From Deltaproteobacteria bacterium (GTDB lineage: Bacteria; Myxococcota_A; UBA796; UBA9615), in assembly GCA_029261955.1 (NCBI GenBank), contig JAJDAI010000294.1:1-5531 (forward strand): a stretch of 5,531 bases of DNA, given 5' to 3'. The position numbers were made by a program, and so were the translations under genes. Below the pieces are notes generated by a model, which saw only the letters and a list, made by a program, of their open reading frames with translations, was not told the origin of the DNA and did not search any database. Shown here piece by piece: positions 1 to 5,531 of this stretch (position 1 is its first letter; every line of letters begins with the position of its first letter).

Positions 1-126
1 GGGGAGTTCGGCGAGATCTACGTGATGGACTGGGGGATCGCGGTCGAGGTCGGGGGAGCGCCACCCCCGCGGGCCGCAGATGGCGAGCAGCTCATCGTGG
101 GGACGCTCGGGTATATGGCCCCTGAG
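1..126 (+). other. Ser/Thr protein kinase activation-segment fragment (DWG to APE), C-lobe missing
   Basis: Translated from base 1 in the frame of the ExbB-like gene, the first 42 residues contain GEIYVMDWGIAVEV followed about 20 residues later by GTLGYMAPE. These match kinase subdomain VII (DFG, here Asp10-Trp11-Gly12, a variant common in bacterial Pkn-type kinases) and subdomain VIII (GT..YMAPE, residues 34-42). The spacing is normal for an activation segment. Next should come subdomain IX (the SDVYALG-like helix) and the rest of the C-lobe, but the frame runs straight into a membrane helix typical of ExbB. The catalytic loop and N-lobe, if present, lie upstream of the window. The exact junction is uncertain within residues 42-48, because APEMLE would also be plausible kinase sequence. 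Without its C-lobe the domain is unlikely to be an active kinase. Confidence 0.8.
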
Positions 127-795
127 ATGCTGGAGGACGGCGGCACCATCGGCTGGGTCATCGTCGCGCTCGGCGCTGTCGCGGTGCTGCTCCTGCTGCT
201 TCGCCTCGGAATGCTGGCCCTGGACGGGAGCCGCTCCGGGGCGCTGGCGAGCGAGGTGGAGCAGGCCATCCGCGAGGGGCGCATCGACGTGCTCGCCCAC
301 GAGCTCGCGAAGCTCAAGAACACGGGCGCGAGGGTCTTCCAGCGGGTCCTGCACGCGGACTTCGCCGGGCGCGAGGAGCGCGAGGAGATCCTGGCCGAGT
401 CCATGCTCGAGGCCTCCGCGCACATGAGCCGCTACGCGGTGCCGGTGCAGGTCATCGCCGCCGTCGCGCCCCTGCTGGGCCTGCTCGGCACGGTCACCGG
501 CATGATCGCCACCTTCGACGTCATCACGAAGTTCGGCACCGGCGACCCGAAGATGCTGTCCGGAGGCATCTCGGCCGCGCTGGTCACGACCGAGCTCGGG
601 CTCATCGTCGCCATCCCCTGCCTGCTCGTCGGGGCGCTGCTGACCAGCCGCGCGGACTCCCTGCTCGACCGCATCGAGCGCGCGGCGCTGGAGGCCCTGC
701 GCTGGTCCGCCGCGTCGGAGACGATGACCGGGGTCGCAGCTGCCGCGAAGCCCAGCGGCGAGGCTCGCCCAGCCGAGCTGTCCCCCAATGCCTGA
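1..795 (+). CDS. MotA/TolQ/ExbB proton-channel subunit (TtpC-like), fused in frame to an upstream Ser/Thr kinase fragment; 5' end outside window
   Basis: This is an inner-membrane proton-channel subunit of a TonB energizer. The frame is open from base 1. Codons 1-42 are kinase-like (separate entry), and the channel part starts at about Met-43 (ATG at 127), giving 222 residues, a normal ExbB length. In that numbering, TM1 is about residues 8-30, a charged cytoplasmic loop 33-104, TM2 about 105-130 with APLLGLLGTVTGM (Thr-122), and TM3 about 147-173 with GGISAALVTTELGLIVAIP. The FGTGDPK loop and the SRADSLLDRIE tail resemble TtpC of TonB2 systems. Known TtpC proteins have a long exported coiled-coil N-terminus, which is absent here. 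No Shine-Dalgarno precedes ATG 127; GTG 22, ATG 25 and ATG 115 are other in-frame starts without good sites, so the true start is unresolved. The gene overlaps the next by 8 bases. Family assignment is firm; the fused N-terminus may be a deletion product or an assembly join. Confidence 0.85.
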   Translation, partial: GEFGEIYVMDWGIAVEVGGAPPPRAADGEQLIVGTLGYMAPEMLEDGGTIGWVIVALGAVAVLLLLLRLGMLALDGSRSGALASEVEQAIREGRIDVLAHELAKLKNTGARVFQRVLHADFAGREEREEILAESMLEASAHMSRYAVPVQVIAAVAPLLGLLGTVTGMIATFDVITKFGTGDPKMLSGGISAALVTTELGLIVAIPCLLVGALLTSRADSLLDRIERAALEALRWSAASETMTGVAAAAKPSGEARPAELSPNA

Positions 796-1381
796 CGACC
801 TGATCCGGCGCTGCGCCGAGCTGTACGCAGCCGGCGGCATGGTCTCGCTCCCCCTGGGCGTGATGGCCCTGGCCCTGTGGTACGCGCTCAGCTTCCGGCT
901 GCTCAACCTGCGCCGCGGCAGCCGCGACGCCCTCGAGCCCCTGGTCCGCTCCTGGCGGGCCGGCGAGGCCAGGTCGGTCGGTGGGGTGCTGGGCGACGCC
1001 TTCGCGGAGCTGGACGCCGACGGCCAGCGCCACGCCCCGCACCGCGGGCTGGCCGAGACCTCCGTGGGCCGCGTGGTCGAGCGCCTCCACATCGGCGCGG
1101 GGCCCGTCGCCGCCATCGTGATGGTGGCGCCGCTGCTCGGCCTGCTCGGCACGGTGAACGGGATGATCGAGACCTTCGACTCCCTGGCCTCGATGGCGCT
1201 CTTCACGCGCGGCGGAGGCGTCGCGGCCGGGGTCTCCGAGGCCCTCTTCTCCACCCAGATGGGCCTCGTCGTGGCCATCCCGGGGGCGGTCGTCGGCCGC
1301 CTGCTGGGCCGCCGCGAGGAGCGCCTGGTCGACGAACTCGAAGAGCTCACCCGGCTCGCCTGCACGGAGGTCCCCGCATGA
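788..1381 (+). CDS. exbB: ExbB-type proton-channel subunit (second ExbB/TolQ paralogue)
   Basis: This 197-residue inner-membrane protein is the second MotA/TolQ/ExbB member of the cluster and most resembles ExbB2 of TonB2 systems. TM1 is about residues 16-39 and a cytoplasmic loop spans about 40-103. TM2, about 104-130, carries APLLGLLGTVNGMIETFD (Thr-122). TM3, about 147-170, carries GVSEALFSTQMGLVVAIP. Glu-151 and Thr-156 have the same five-residue spacing as the functionally important Glu-176 and Thr-181 of E. coli ExbB, so this copy keeps the canonical channel residues. The preceding paralogue has Ala at the Glu position. The ATG at 788 lies inside the end of the upstream gene (8-base overlap), with no strong ribosome-binding site, so translation probably depends on coupling. 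The stop overlaps the exbD start as ATGA. It is expected to assemble with ExbD and TonB. Confidence 0.93.
   Translation: MPDDLIRRCAELYAAGGMVSLPLGVMALALWYALSFRLLNLRRGSRDALEPLVRSWRAGEARSVGGVLGDAFAELDADGQRHAPHRGLAETSVGRVVERLHIGAGPVAAIVMVAPLLGLLGTVNGMIETFDSLASMALFTRGGGVAAGVSEALFSTQMGLVVAIPGAVVGRLLGRREERLVDELEELTRLACTEVPA
1366..1370 (+). promoter_or_regulatory. Ribosome-binding site for exbD
   Basis: GGAGG lies seven bases before the ATG at 1378, inside the last codons of the upstream exbB. The exbD frame is open far upstream (to about 877), so this Shine-Dalgarno sequence, together with the match of the protein start to the ExbD family, fixes the start at 1378. Confidence 0.75.
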
Positions 1382-1785
1382 GCCTGCGCAAGCGCCAGCG
1401 AGGCAAGGGAGCCGACTTCGACATCAGCCCGCTGATCGACGTCGTCTTCATCCTGCTCATCTTCTTCATGGTCTCCACGACCTTCGTGAAGGACCAGCAG
1501 CTCGACCTGGAGCGGCCCGGCGCGCAGTCTGCCGCCCCCGCGGCCAGCGATGCGCCCCGGGTGGCCATCGACGCGGCCGGACGCACCTACATCGAGGGCG
1601 TCGCCGTGCGGCCCTGGGTGCTCCAGAGCCGGGTCCGGGAGCTGCTCAAGTCGGGTGGGGGCGACACGGTGCTGGTGGTCGCCGACAAGCGGGTCTCGGC
1701 GGAGGTCCTGGTGAACGTGGTGGACCAGTGCCGGCTCGCCGGGGCGAACTCCGTGGGCGTCGTGACGGACAAGGAAGCCGGCTGA
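1378..1785 (+). CDS. exbD: ExbD biopolymer transport protein
   Basis: ExbD is the proton-conducting partner of ExbB in the TonB motor, with one inner-membrane helix and a periplasmic domain. The 135-residue length is typical. A short basic cytoplasmic start (residues 1-11) leads to the hallmark DFDISPLIDVVFILLIFFMV. Asp-21 in the helix corresponds to the essential proton-carrying Asp-25 of E. coli ExbD, and the helix covers about residues 17-36. The periplasmic part (about 37-135) is the normal ExbD/TolR fold, with VAIDAAGRTYIEG and an LVVADKRVSAEVLVNVVDQC segment, and an Ala/Pro-rich linker at 47-57. The start is set by GGAGG at 1366-1370. It overlaps exbB by four bases (ATGA) and tonB by one (TGATG). 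TolR is the only realistic alternative, and the adjacent TonB and receptor argue for ExbD. Confidence 0.95.
   Translation: MSLRKRQRGKGADFDISPLIDVVFILLIFFMVSTTFVKDQQLDLERPGAQSAAPAASDAPRVAIDAAGRTYIEGVAVRPWVLQSRVRELLKSGGGDTVLVVADKRVSAEVLVNVVDQCRLAGANSVGVVTDKEAG
1771..1777 (+). promoter_or_regulatory. Ribosome-binding site for tonB
   Basis: AAGGAAG sits seven bases before the ATG at 1785, within the final codons of exbD. It favours this start over the ATG at 1728 in the same frame. The earlier start would overlap exbD by 58 bases and add a charged stretch (19 residues) with no TonB similarity. Confidence 0.7.
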
Positions 1786-2426
1786 TGGCCGGGCGTGACC
1801 CCAGGCGGCTGCACGCGGGTGCTGTGCTCGGCGCCCTGCTGGGGGGCGGCTCGCTCTTCGGCCTGCTGCTGGCGCTCAACACGCCGCCGGCCGACGAGGC
1901 GGACGCCGAGCGCCGCGACGCCGTGGCCTTCGAGCTCGCTCCGCCGCCGCCGCCGCCGCCGCGCAAGGTGAAGCGGCGTCAGCCGAAGCGCACGAAGACG
2001 ACGGACGCGCCGCCGGTGCCGATGCTGGCGGCCTCGCTGAGCGGCCTGGACCTCGGGCTGGACCCGGGCGGCATGGACCTGCTCGGGGAGCTGGGCGGGG
2101 GGCTGCTGGCCGATGCTGGCGACGTGGTGATGACGGAGGACTCCGTGGACTCGCCGCCGCGCCCGCTGGAGACCGTGGCGCCGCGCTGGCCCGCCCGGGC
2201 GAAGAGCCGGGGCGTGTCGGGCAAGGTCCTGCTGCGGGTGCTGGTGTCGGCCGCGGGGCGGGCGCTGGAGGTGCGCGTGGAGTCGGCGGAGCCGGCGGGC
2301 GTCTTCGAGGACGCGGCGATCGACGCGGTGCGGCAGTGGACCTTCGAGCCGGCTCGCTACCACGGCGCGGCGGTGAAGACCTGGGCGCGGCTGCCGGTGC
2401 GCTTTGGGTGTGAGGGGGGGCTGTAG
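1785..2426 (+). CDS. tonB: TonB energy transducer, short TonB2-like type
   Basis: TonB spans the periplasm and transmits ExbB/ExbD energy to outer-membrane receptors. The protein has 213 residues. A basic start (RDPRR) precedes a single membrane anchor at about 9-31. His-10 at its beginning may correspond to the conserved His-20 of E. coli TonB, though it lies nearer the helix edge. The proline region is very short: seven consecutive Pro at 53-59, then a basic KVKRRQPKR stretch. A Gly/Leu/Asp-rich spacer follows (about 85-110), as in TonB proteins of TtpC-type clusters. The C-terminal TonB domain covers about 127-209, with RWPARAKSRGVSGKVLLRV, the GVFEDAAIDAVRQWTFEPA motif and a final LPVRF strand. 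The start at 1785 is favoured by AAGGAAG at 1771-1777; an earlier in-frame ATG at 1728 is less likely. It overlaps the next gene by one base (TAGTG). Confidence 0.93.
   Translation: MAGRDPRRLHAGAVLGALLGGGSLFGLLLALNTPPADEADAERRDAVAFELAPPPPPPPRKVKRRQPKRTKTTDAPPVPMLAASLSGLDLGLDPGGMDLLGELGGGLLADAGDVVMTEDSVDSPPRPLETVAPRWPARAKSRGVSGKVLLRVLVSAAGRALEVRVESAEPAGVFEDAAIDAVRQWTFEPARYHGAAVKTWARLPVRFGCEGGL
1941..1961 (+). repeat. CCG trinucleotide repeat, seven units
   Basis: Seven perfect CCG units encode the Pro-53 to Pro-59 run of TonB. Copy-number change by slippage would keep the frame and only lengthen or shorten the proline stretch. Confidence 0.9.
2413..2420 (+). promoter_or_regulatory. Ribosome-binding site for the TPR gene
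   Basis: GAGGGGGG lies five bases before the GTG at 2426, within the last codons of tonB. No other ATG or GTG occurs in this frame before the signal-peptide-like hydrophobic segment, so this site supports the GTG start and the one-base overlap with tonB. Confidence 0.65.
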
Positions 2427-3652
2427 TGGGAGGCTTCTCGGCAAGGGGGGATCAGGGATCTACCTCTCGCAACGATCGCAACGGGCAACGGGCGCAACGG
2501 GGGCTCCTCCGATGGGCCGGCGCCTTCTTGGCTCTTCTGTTTGTCTCTCTTTTCGTTTCGCCTTCGGCGATCGCTCGGCGTGCCGCCGCGCCCCAGGCGC
2601 ACACCGAGGAGGATCCGCTCGCCCTGGTGGCCTTGCTGATCCGGGATGGGCACTGGGATCGGGCGCAGACGGTGCTGGCTGGGATCGGGGTTCAGGGGGT
2701 CGACGGGGGGCGCTACTACACGCTGCAGGGGCTCATCTTCCTGCGGCAGCAGGAGCCCGAGCGGGCCGCGGAGTCGCTGGTGCTTGCTCGGGAGCACGGG
2801 GAGCACGGTCCCTTCGTCGGGCTCTACCTCGCCCAGGCGCTGCTCGACCTGGACCGAGCGCCCGAGGCGCTGGCCGCGCTGGAGGAGGGCTGGGAGACCG
2901 CGCAATCCCTGGCCGCCGCCTGGCTGCTGCGCGCCGAGGCCGCGAAGCGCGCGCACCTGCCCGAGGAGGCCTTCGTCGCCCTCGGGGAGGGCGGGGATCG
3001 CTTTCCCGAACGCGCCGAGGCCTTTCGCCTGCGCCAGGTCCTGCTGCTGGTTGAGCTGCGGCTCTACCAGAGCGCCGTGGACCAGGGCCGTCAGCTGCTC
3101 GCCACCACCGACTCCCCCCGCGCCTGGGCCACCGTCGGAGAGGCCCTGCGCCGCGCCGGGCAGCCCGAGGAGGCCGCGCGCCTGCTGGAAGAGGCCCGCC
3201 TGCGCTTCCCCGAAGACCCCAACCTCGTGCTCCGGCTCGCCGCGGCCCTCGTGGACGCGGAGCTGCCACTCGCCGCGGGTGTCCTGCTCGAGCGCGAGGC
3301 CCTGCTGCGCCCCGAGCTCGCGCTGGAGGCCGCGGAGTGCTTTCGCCGCGCCGGCCAGCTGACCCGCGCCCTGTCCACCAACGCCCGCGTCACCGAAGCC
3401 GAGGCCCGATACCGCCAGCGCCTCGGCCTGCTGCTCGAAGCCGAGGACTTCCAGCGCGCCGCCGCCCTGGAGCCCCGCTTGTCCCGCGTCGGCCTGCTGC
3501 GCGAGGACCCCGTCGTCTACGCCATGGCCTACGCCCGCTTCCGCATCGGCGACCTCGAGGGCGCCGGCGAGCTGCTCGGCCGCATCTCCGACCCCGAGGT
3601 CTTCGAGCAGGCCACCCGCCTGCGCGAGGCCATGAGCCGGAGCGCCGGATGA
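2426..3652 (+). CDS. TPR-repeat protein, secreted to the periplasm or membrane-anchored
   Basis: This is a 408-residue helical-repeat protein in the place where TonB2/TtpC clusters carry a TPR protein; such proteins are thought to act as periplasmic scaffolds, and the exact role is unknown. Residues 1-29 are a long Arg-rich n-region. A hydrophobic core at about 30-44 is followed by SPSAIA, a possible signal-peptidase site after Ala-50; otherwise the core is an anchor. From about 63 on, the chain is amphipathic helix pairs with TPR-like spacing. The clearest are about 96-124 (ERAAESLVLAREHG), 130-156 (APEALAALEEG), 163-192 and 231-261 (AWATVGEALRRAGQPEEAARLL), with weaker ones to the end. GTG at 2426 is the only start that keeps the export signal, and it has a good ribosome-binding site. 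The first ~150 bases use more T-rich codons than the rest. The stop overlaps the receptor start by four bases (ATGA). Confidence 0.88.
   Translation: MGGFSARGDQGSTSRNDRNGQRAQRGLLRWAGAFLALLFVSLFVSPSAIARRAAAPQAHTEEDPLALVALLIRDGHWDRAQTVLAGIGVQGVDGGRYYTLQGLIFLRQQEPERAAESLVLAREHGEHGPFVGLYLAQALLDLDRAPEALAALEEGWETAQSLAAAWLLRAEAAKRAHLPEEAFVALGEGGDRFPERAEAFRLRQVLLLVELRLYQSAVDQGRQLLATTDSPRAWATVGEALRRAGQPEEAARLLEEARLRFPEDPNLVLRLAAALVDAELPLAAGVLLEREALLRPELALEAAECFRRAGQLTRALSTNARVTEAEARYRQRLGLLLEAEDFQRAAALEPRLSRVGLLREDPVVYAMAYARFRIGDLEGAGELLGRISDPEVFEQATRLREAMSRSAG
2467..2500 (+). repeat. Short direct repeat of GCAACG (four copies)
   Basis: GCAACG begins at 2469, 2478, 2485 and 2494, with spacings of 9, 7 and 9 bases; the first two copies share the longer TCGCAACG. 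The repeat lies inside the TPR gene and encodes the Asn/Gln/Arg-rich part of the region before the export signal. It may be simple low-complexity coding sequence or a set of protein-binding sites; nothing else nearby decides this. Confidence 0.6.
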
Positions 3653-5531
3653 AGACCCTGCTCCTCTTCGCAGTCCTCATCGGAAGCGCCCTCGCCGGCG
3701 AACCCGGGCGGATCGAGGGCAACGTCTTCGACGCCGACTCCCTGCCCTGGGCCGGGGTGACCGTGCTCGTGGGCGAGCTGGAGTTGACGACCGAAGCCGA
3801 CGGCTCCTTCGCTCTGCCCCTGCCCGAAGGCCTGCACGAGCTCCGCTTCGTCGCGCCCGACGGCCGCCGCTGGGACGCCGTGGCCGTGCCGGTCGCCGAG
3901 CAGGAGACCAGCGAGATCCTGGTCACGCTCGGCCCCTCGAGCAGCCCGCGAGCCCTCATCGAAGCCCCCGAGATCGCCGAGGCCCCGGCCCCCGAAGCCG
4001 TTGCAGCCGAGCCGGGCCTGCTCGAGGGGCTCATCGTCTCCGCCGAGGACGGGCGGCCCGTGCAGAACGCCCGCGTCTACGTGCGAGGCCAGCGGATCGA
4101 AGCCAACAGCGACGCGAGCGGCGCCTTCGCCTTGCAGCTGCCGCCCGGCCACTGGGACCTGAGCGTCGTGCGCTCGGGCTTCTCCTCGCAGAGCGTCTCC
4201 ACCGAGCTCAGCTCCGAAGCCACGACCCAGCTGCGCGTCGAGCTGCTCCCCGCCGCCGCCCAGATGGACGAGTTCGCCGTGCTCGCCCCGCGCGTCGACG
4301 GCTCCACCTCCGCCCTGCTCGACGAGCGCAAGGAGTCCAGCGCCGTGGCCGACGTGCTCGGCGCCGAGCAGATGGCCGCGAGCGGGGACAGCGACGCCGC
4401 CTCCGCCCTCGCCCGCGTGTCGGGCCTGACCGTGGTCGGTGGGCGCTTCGTCTACGTGCGCGGCCTCGGCGAGCGCTACTCCTCGACCCTGCTCAACGGC
4501 GCCAACCTCCCCTCCCCCGAGCCCGAGCGCCGCGTCGTGCCGCTCGACCTGTTCCCCACCGAGATGCTGGAGAGCGTGCTCATCCAGAAGAGCTTCTCAC
4601 CCGACATGCCGGCCGAGTTCGGCGGCGGCGTGGTGCGGCTGCGGCTCAAGTCCTTCCCCGAGAAGCCCATCGCGAAGATCGGCGTCAGCGGCGGCTTCTT
4701 GACCGGTTCGACCTTCGAGAAGGGCCCGCGCGGCGAGGCCGGCCCCACCGACTGGCTCGGCGTCGACGGCGGCTTCCGAGCCCTGCCCGACGCCGTGCGC
4801 GAAGCCAGCGACGAGGTGCCCCTGGAGGAGGGCGACCTCTTCTCCGACCGCGGCTACACGCCCGAGGAGCTGGAGGGCCTCGGCGAGTCCATGAACAGCC
4901 GCTACGGCACCGAGCAGGCGGTGGTGCCGCCAGACTTCGGGCTCAAGGGCACCTTCGGCTGGGGCAGCGGCGAGGGTGACCGGGCCGGCGGCTTCCTGGT
5001 GGGCCTGAACTACAAGCAGGGCTGGAGCCTCGACACCTTCGACCGAAGCTACTTCCTCGTCGGCGAAGCCAGCGAGCTGGAGCGCAGCCACACCTACCGC
5101 TTCAGCGGCCTCAAGCGCACCGTCAAGCTGGGCGGCATCGCAACCGGCGGCGTGCAGTTCATGCCCGGCCAGCGCATCGACGCCACCCTGCTGGTCACCC
5201 GCAAGGCGGACGACGAGGCGCGCAGCTACTCGGGCCACAACCGGGACGTCGGCCAGGACATCCGGGTCGACCGCCTGCGCTACGTCGAGCGCATGCTCAT
5301 CACCGGCCAGCTCCGCGGCCACCATCGCTTCGATCCGCTCGCCGGCCTCACCCTGGACTGGCGCTACACCGGCTCCGGCGCCTGGCGCGACGAGCCGGAC
5401 CGACGCGAGACGCGCTACGACCTGGAGCCCGACAGCGAGGACCTCTGGCTGCTCTCAGACCGACCCGAGGGCAACCAGCGCGTCTTCAGCGGCCTGCAGG
5501 ACCAGGCTCACGACGTGGGCGTCGACCTCAC
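3649..5531 (+). CDS. TonB-dependent outer-membrane receptor with two CarboxypepD_reg-like domains; 3' end outside window
   Basis: This is a ligand-gated outer-membrane importer driven by TonB; 627 codons are visible with no stop. Residues 1-16 are a signal peptide ending ALA, with likely cleavage before Gly-17. Two beta-sandwich domains of the carboxypeptidase regulatory kind follow, at about 20-96 (AGVTVLVGE, DGSFALPLPEG) and 122-202 (GRPVQNARVYVRG, ASGAFALQLPPG), joined by an Ala/Pro/Glu linker. A TonB-box-like MDEFAVLAP is at 206-214. The plug, about 230-335, has VRGLGERY (270-277), VPLDLFP (297-303), SPDMPAEFGGG (317-327) and the LNG motif (282-284). Barrel strands begin about 343 and continue past the edge. 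The start is supported by GGAG at 3639-3642 and the four-base overlap with the TPR gene. Co-transcription with ExbB, ExbD and TonB suggests a dedicated receptor. The substrate is unknown; plug motifs place it in a broad receptor subfamily, not a defined ligand class. Confidence 0.93.
   Translation, partial: MKTLLLFAVLIGSALAGEPGRIEGNVFDADSLPWAGVTVLVGELELTTEADGSFALPLPEGLHELRFVAPDGRRWDAVAVPVAEQETSEILVTLGPSSSPRALIEAPEIAEAPAPEAVAAEPGLLEGLIVSAEDGRPVQNARVYVRGQRIEANSDASGAFALQLPPGHWDLSVVRSGFSSQSVSTELSSEATTQLRVELLPAAAQMDEFAVLAPRVDGSTSALLDERKESSAVADVLGAEQMAASGDSDAASALARVSGLTVVGGRFVYVRGLGERYSSTLLNGANLPSPEPERRVVPLDLFPTEMLESVLIQKSFSPDMPAEFGGGVVRLRLKSFPEKPIAKIGVSGGFLTGSTFEKGPRGEAGPTDWLGVDGGFRALPDAVREASDEVPLEEGDLFSDRGYTPEELEGLGESMNSRYGTEQAVVPPDFGLKGTFGWGSGEGDRAGGFLVGLNYKQGWSLDTFDRSYFLVGEASELERSHTYRFSGLKRTVKLGGIATGGVQFMPGQRIDATLLVTRKADDEARSYSGHNRDVGQDIRVDRLRYVERMLITGQLRGHHRFDPLAGLTLDWRYTGSGAWRDEPDRRETRYDLEPDSEDLWLLSDRPEGNQRVFSGLQDQAHDVGVDL

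Noticed and set aside
508..600. Loss of the ExbB TM3 glutamate in the first paralogue as evidence of an inactive channel
   Set aside because: TtpC-type members often carry a non-Glu residue there, so the change is probably a subfamily trait; it is kept only as a paralogue difference.
877..1377. Upstream in-frame extension of exbD from 877
   Set aside because: The extension is Arg/Pro/Gly-rich shadow of the exbB gene. ExbD homology begins at the ATG at 1378, which has GGAGG seven bases upstream.
1587..2444. Reverse-strand open frame of 285 codons across exbD and tonB
   Set aside because: The translation is Arg/His/Pro/Gln-rich, a usual antisense shadow in high-GC DNA, and it spans two well-supported genes.
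2430..2580. Tat signal peptide in the Arg-rich start of the TPR protein
   Set aside because: There is no twin-arginine motif before the hydrophobic core; the Arg residues are scattered and the RR pair lies after the core.
2404..3054. Alternative + strand frame overlapping the TPR gene
   Set aside because: It is Arg/Gly/Ala-rich without domain features, while the frame starting at 2426 has an export signal and TPR pattern.
4597..5325. Long reverse-strand open frame (242 codons) opposite the receptor gene
   Set aside because: It mirrors the third-position G/C bias of the receptor gene, is Ala/Val/Glu-rich low complexity with no recognisable domain, and the + strand carries clear receptor motifs throughout.
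3649..5531. Assigning a substrate (siderophore, sugar, B12) to the receptor
   Set aside because: Only the plug and the first barrel strands are visible, and no substrate-processing gene is in the window, so any ligand would be guesswork.

Overview
The window is very GC-rich (over 70% by eye, with strong G/C preference at third codon positions) and is coding on the + strand almost from end to end. The GC content, the serine/threonine-kinase motif of the 'YVMDWGIA' type at the left edge, and the large TonB-dependent receptor with carboxypeptidase-regulatory-like domains together suggest a myxobacterium-like (Myxococcota / former Deltaproteobacteria) Gram-negative bacterium. That assignment is inference from style, not from a marker gene.

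Layout: (1) 1-795, an open frame entering from the left edge. Its first ~42 codons are the activation segment of a Ser/Thr protein kinase and the rest is a complete MotA/TolQ/ExbB proton-channel subunit of the TtpC kind. (2) 788-1381, a second ExbB-type subunit. (3) 1378-1785, ExbD. (4) 1785-2426, a short TonB. (5) 2426-3652, an exported or membrane-anchored TPR-repeat protein. (6) 3649 to beyond the right edge, a TonB-dependent outer-membrane receptor, of which the signal peptide, two CarboxypepD_reg-like domains, TonB box, plug and the first part of the barrel are visible. Every neighbouring pair overlaps (8, 4, 1, 1 and 4 bases), so no intergenic DNA exists and the six genes look like one translationally coupled operon. 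No promoter, terminator, RNA gene, mobile element or CRISPR array is visible.

Working together: the gene order two ExbB-family proteins, ExbD, TonB, TPR matches the TonB2/TtpC energy-transduction clusters known from Vibrio, Shewanella and relatives. The ExbB/ExbD motor uses the proton motive force to drive TonB, which pulls on the receptor plug so that a substrate can cross the outer membrane. Here the receptor is coupled to its own motor, which implies a dedicated import system. The substrate cannot be read from the sequence.

The main oddity is at the left edge. The kinase is cut right after its APE motif, and the TtpC-like protein lacks its usual periplasmic N-terminal domain; the two truncations meet in frame. 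ExbB topology would put a fused kinase on the periplasmic side, away from ATP. The join may be a genuine deletion/fusion, an assembly chimera, or a real but puzzling new architecture.
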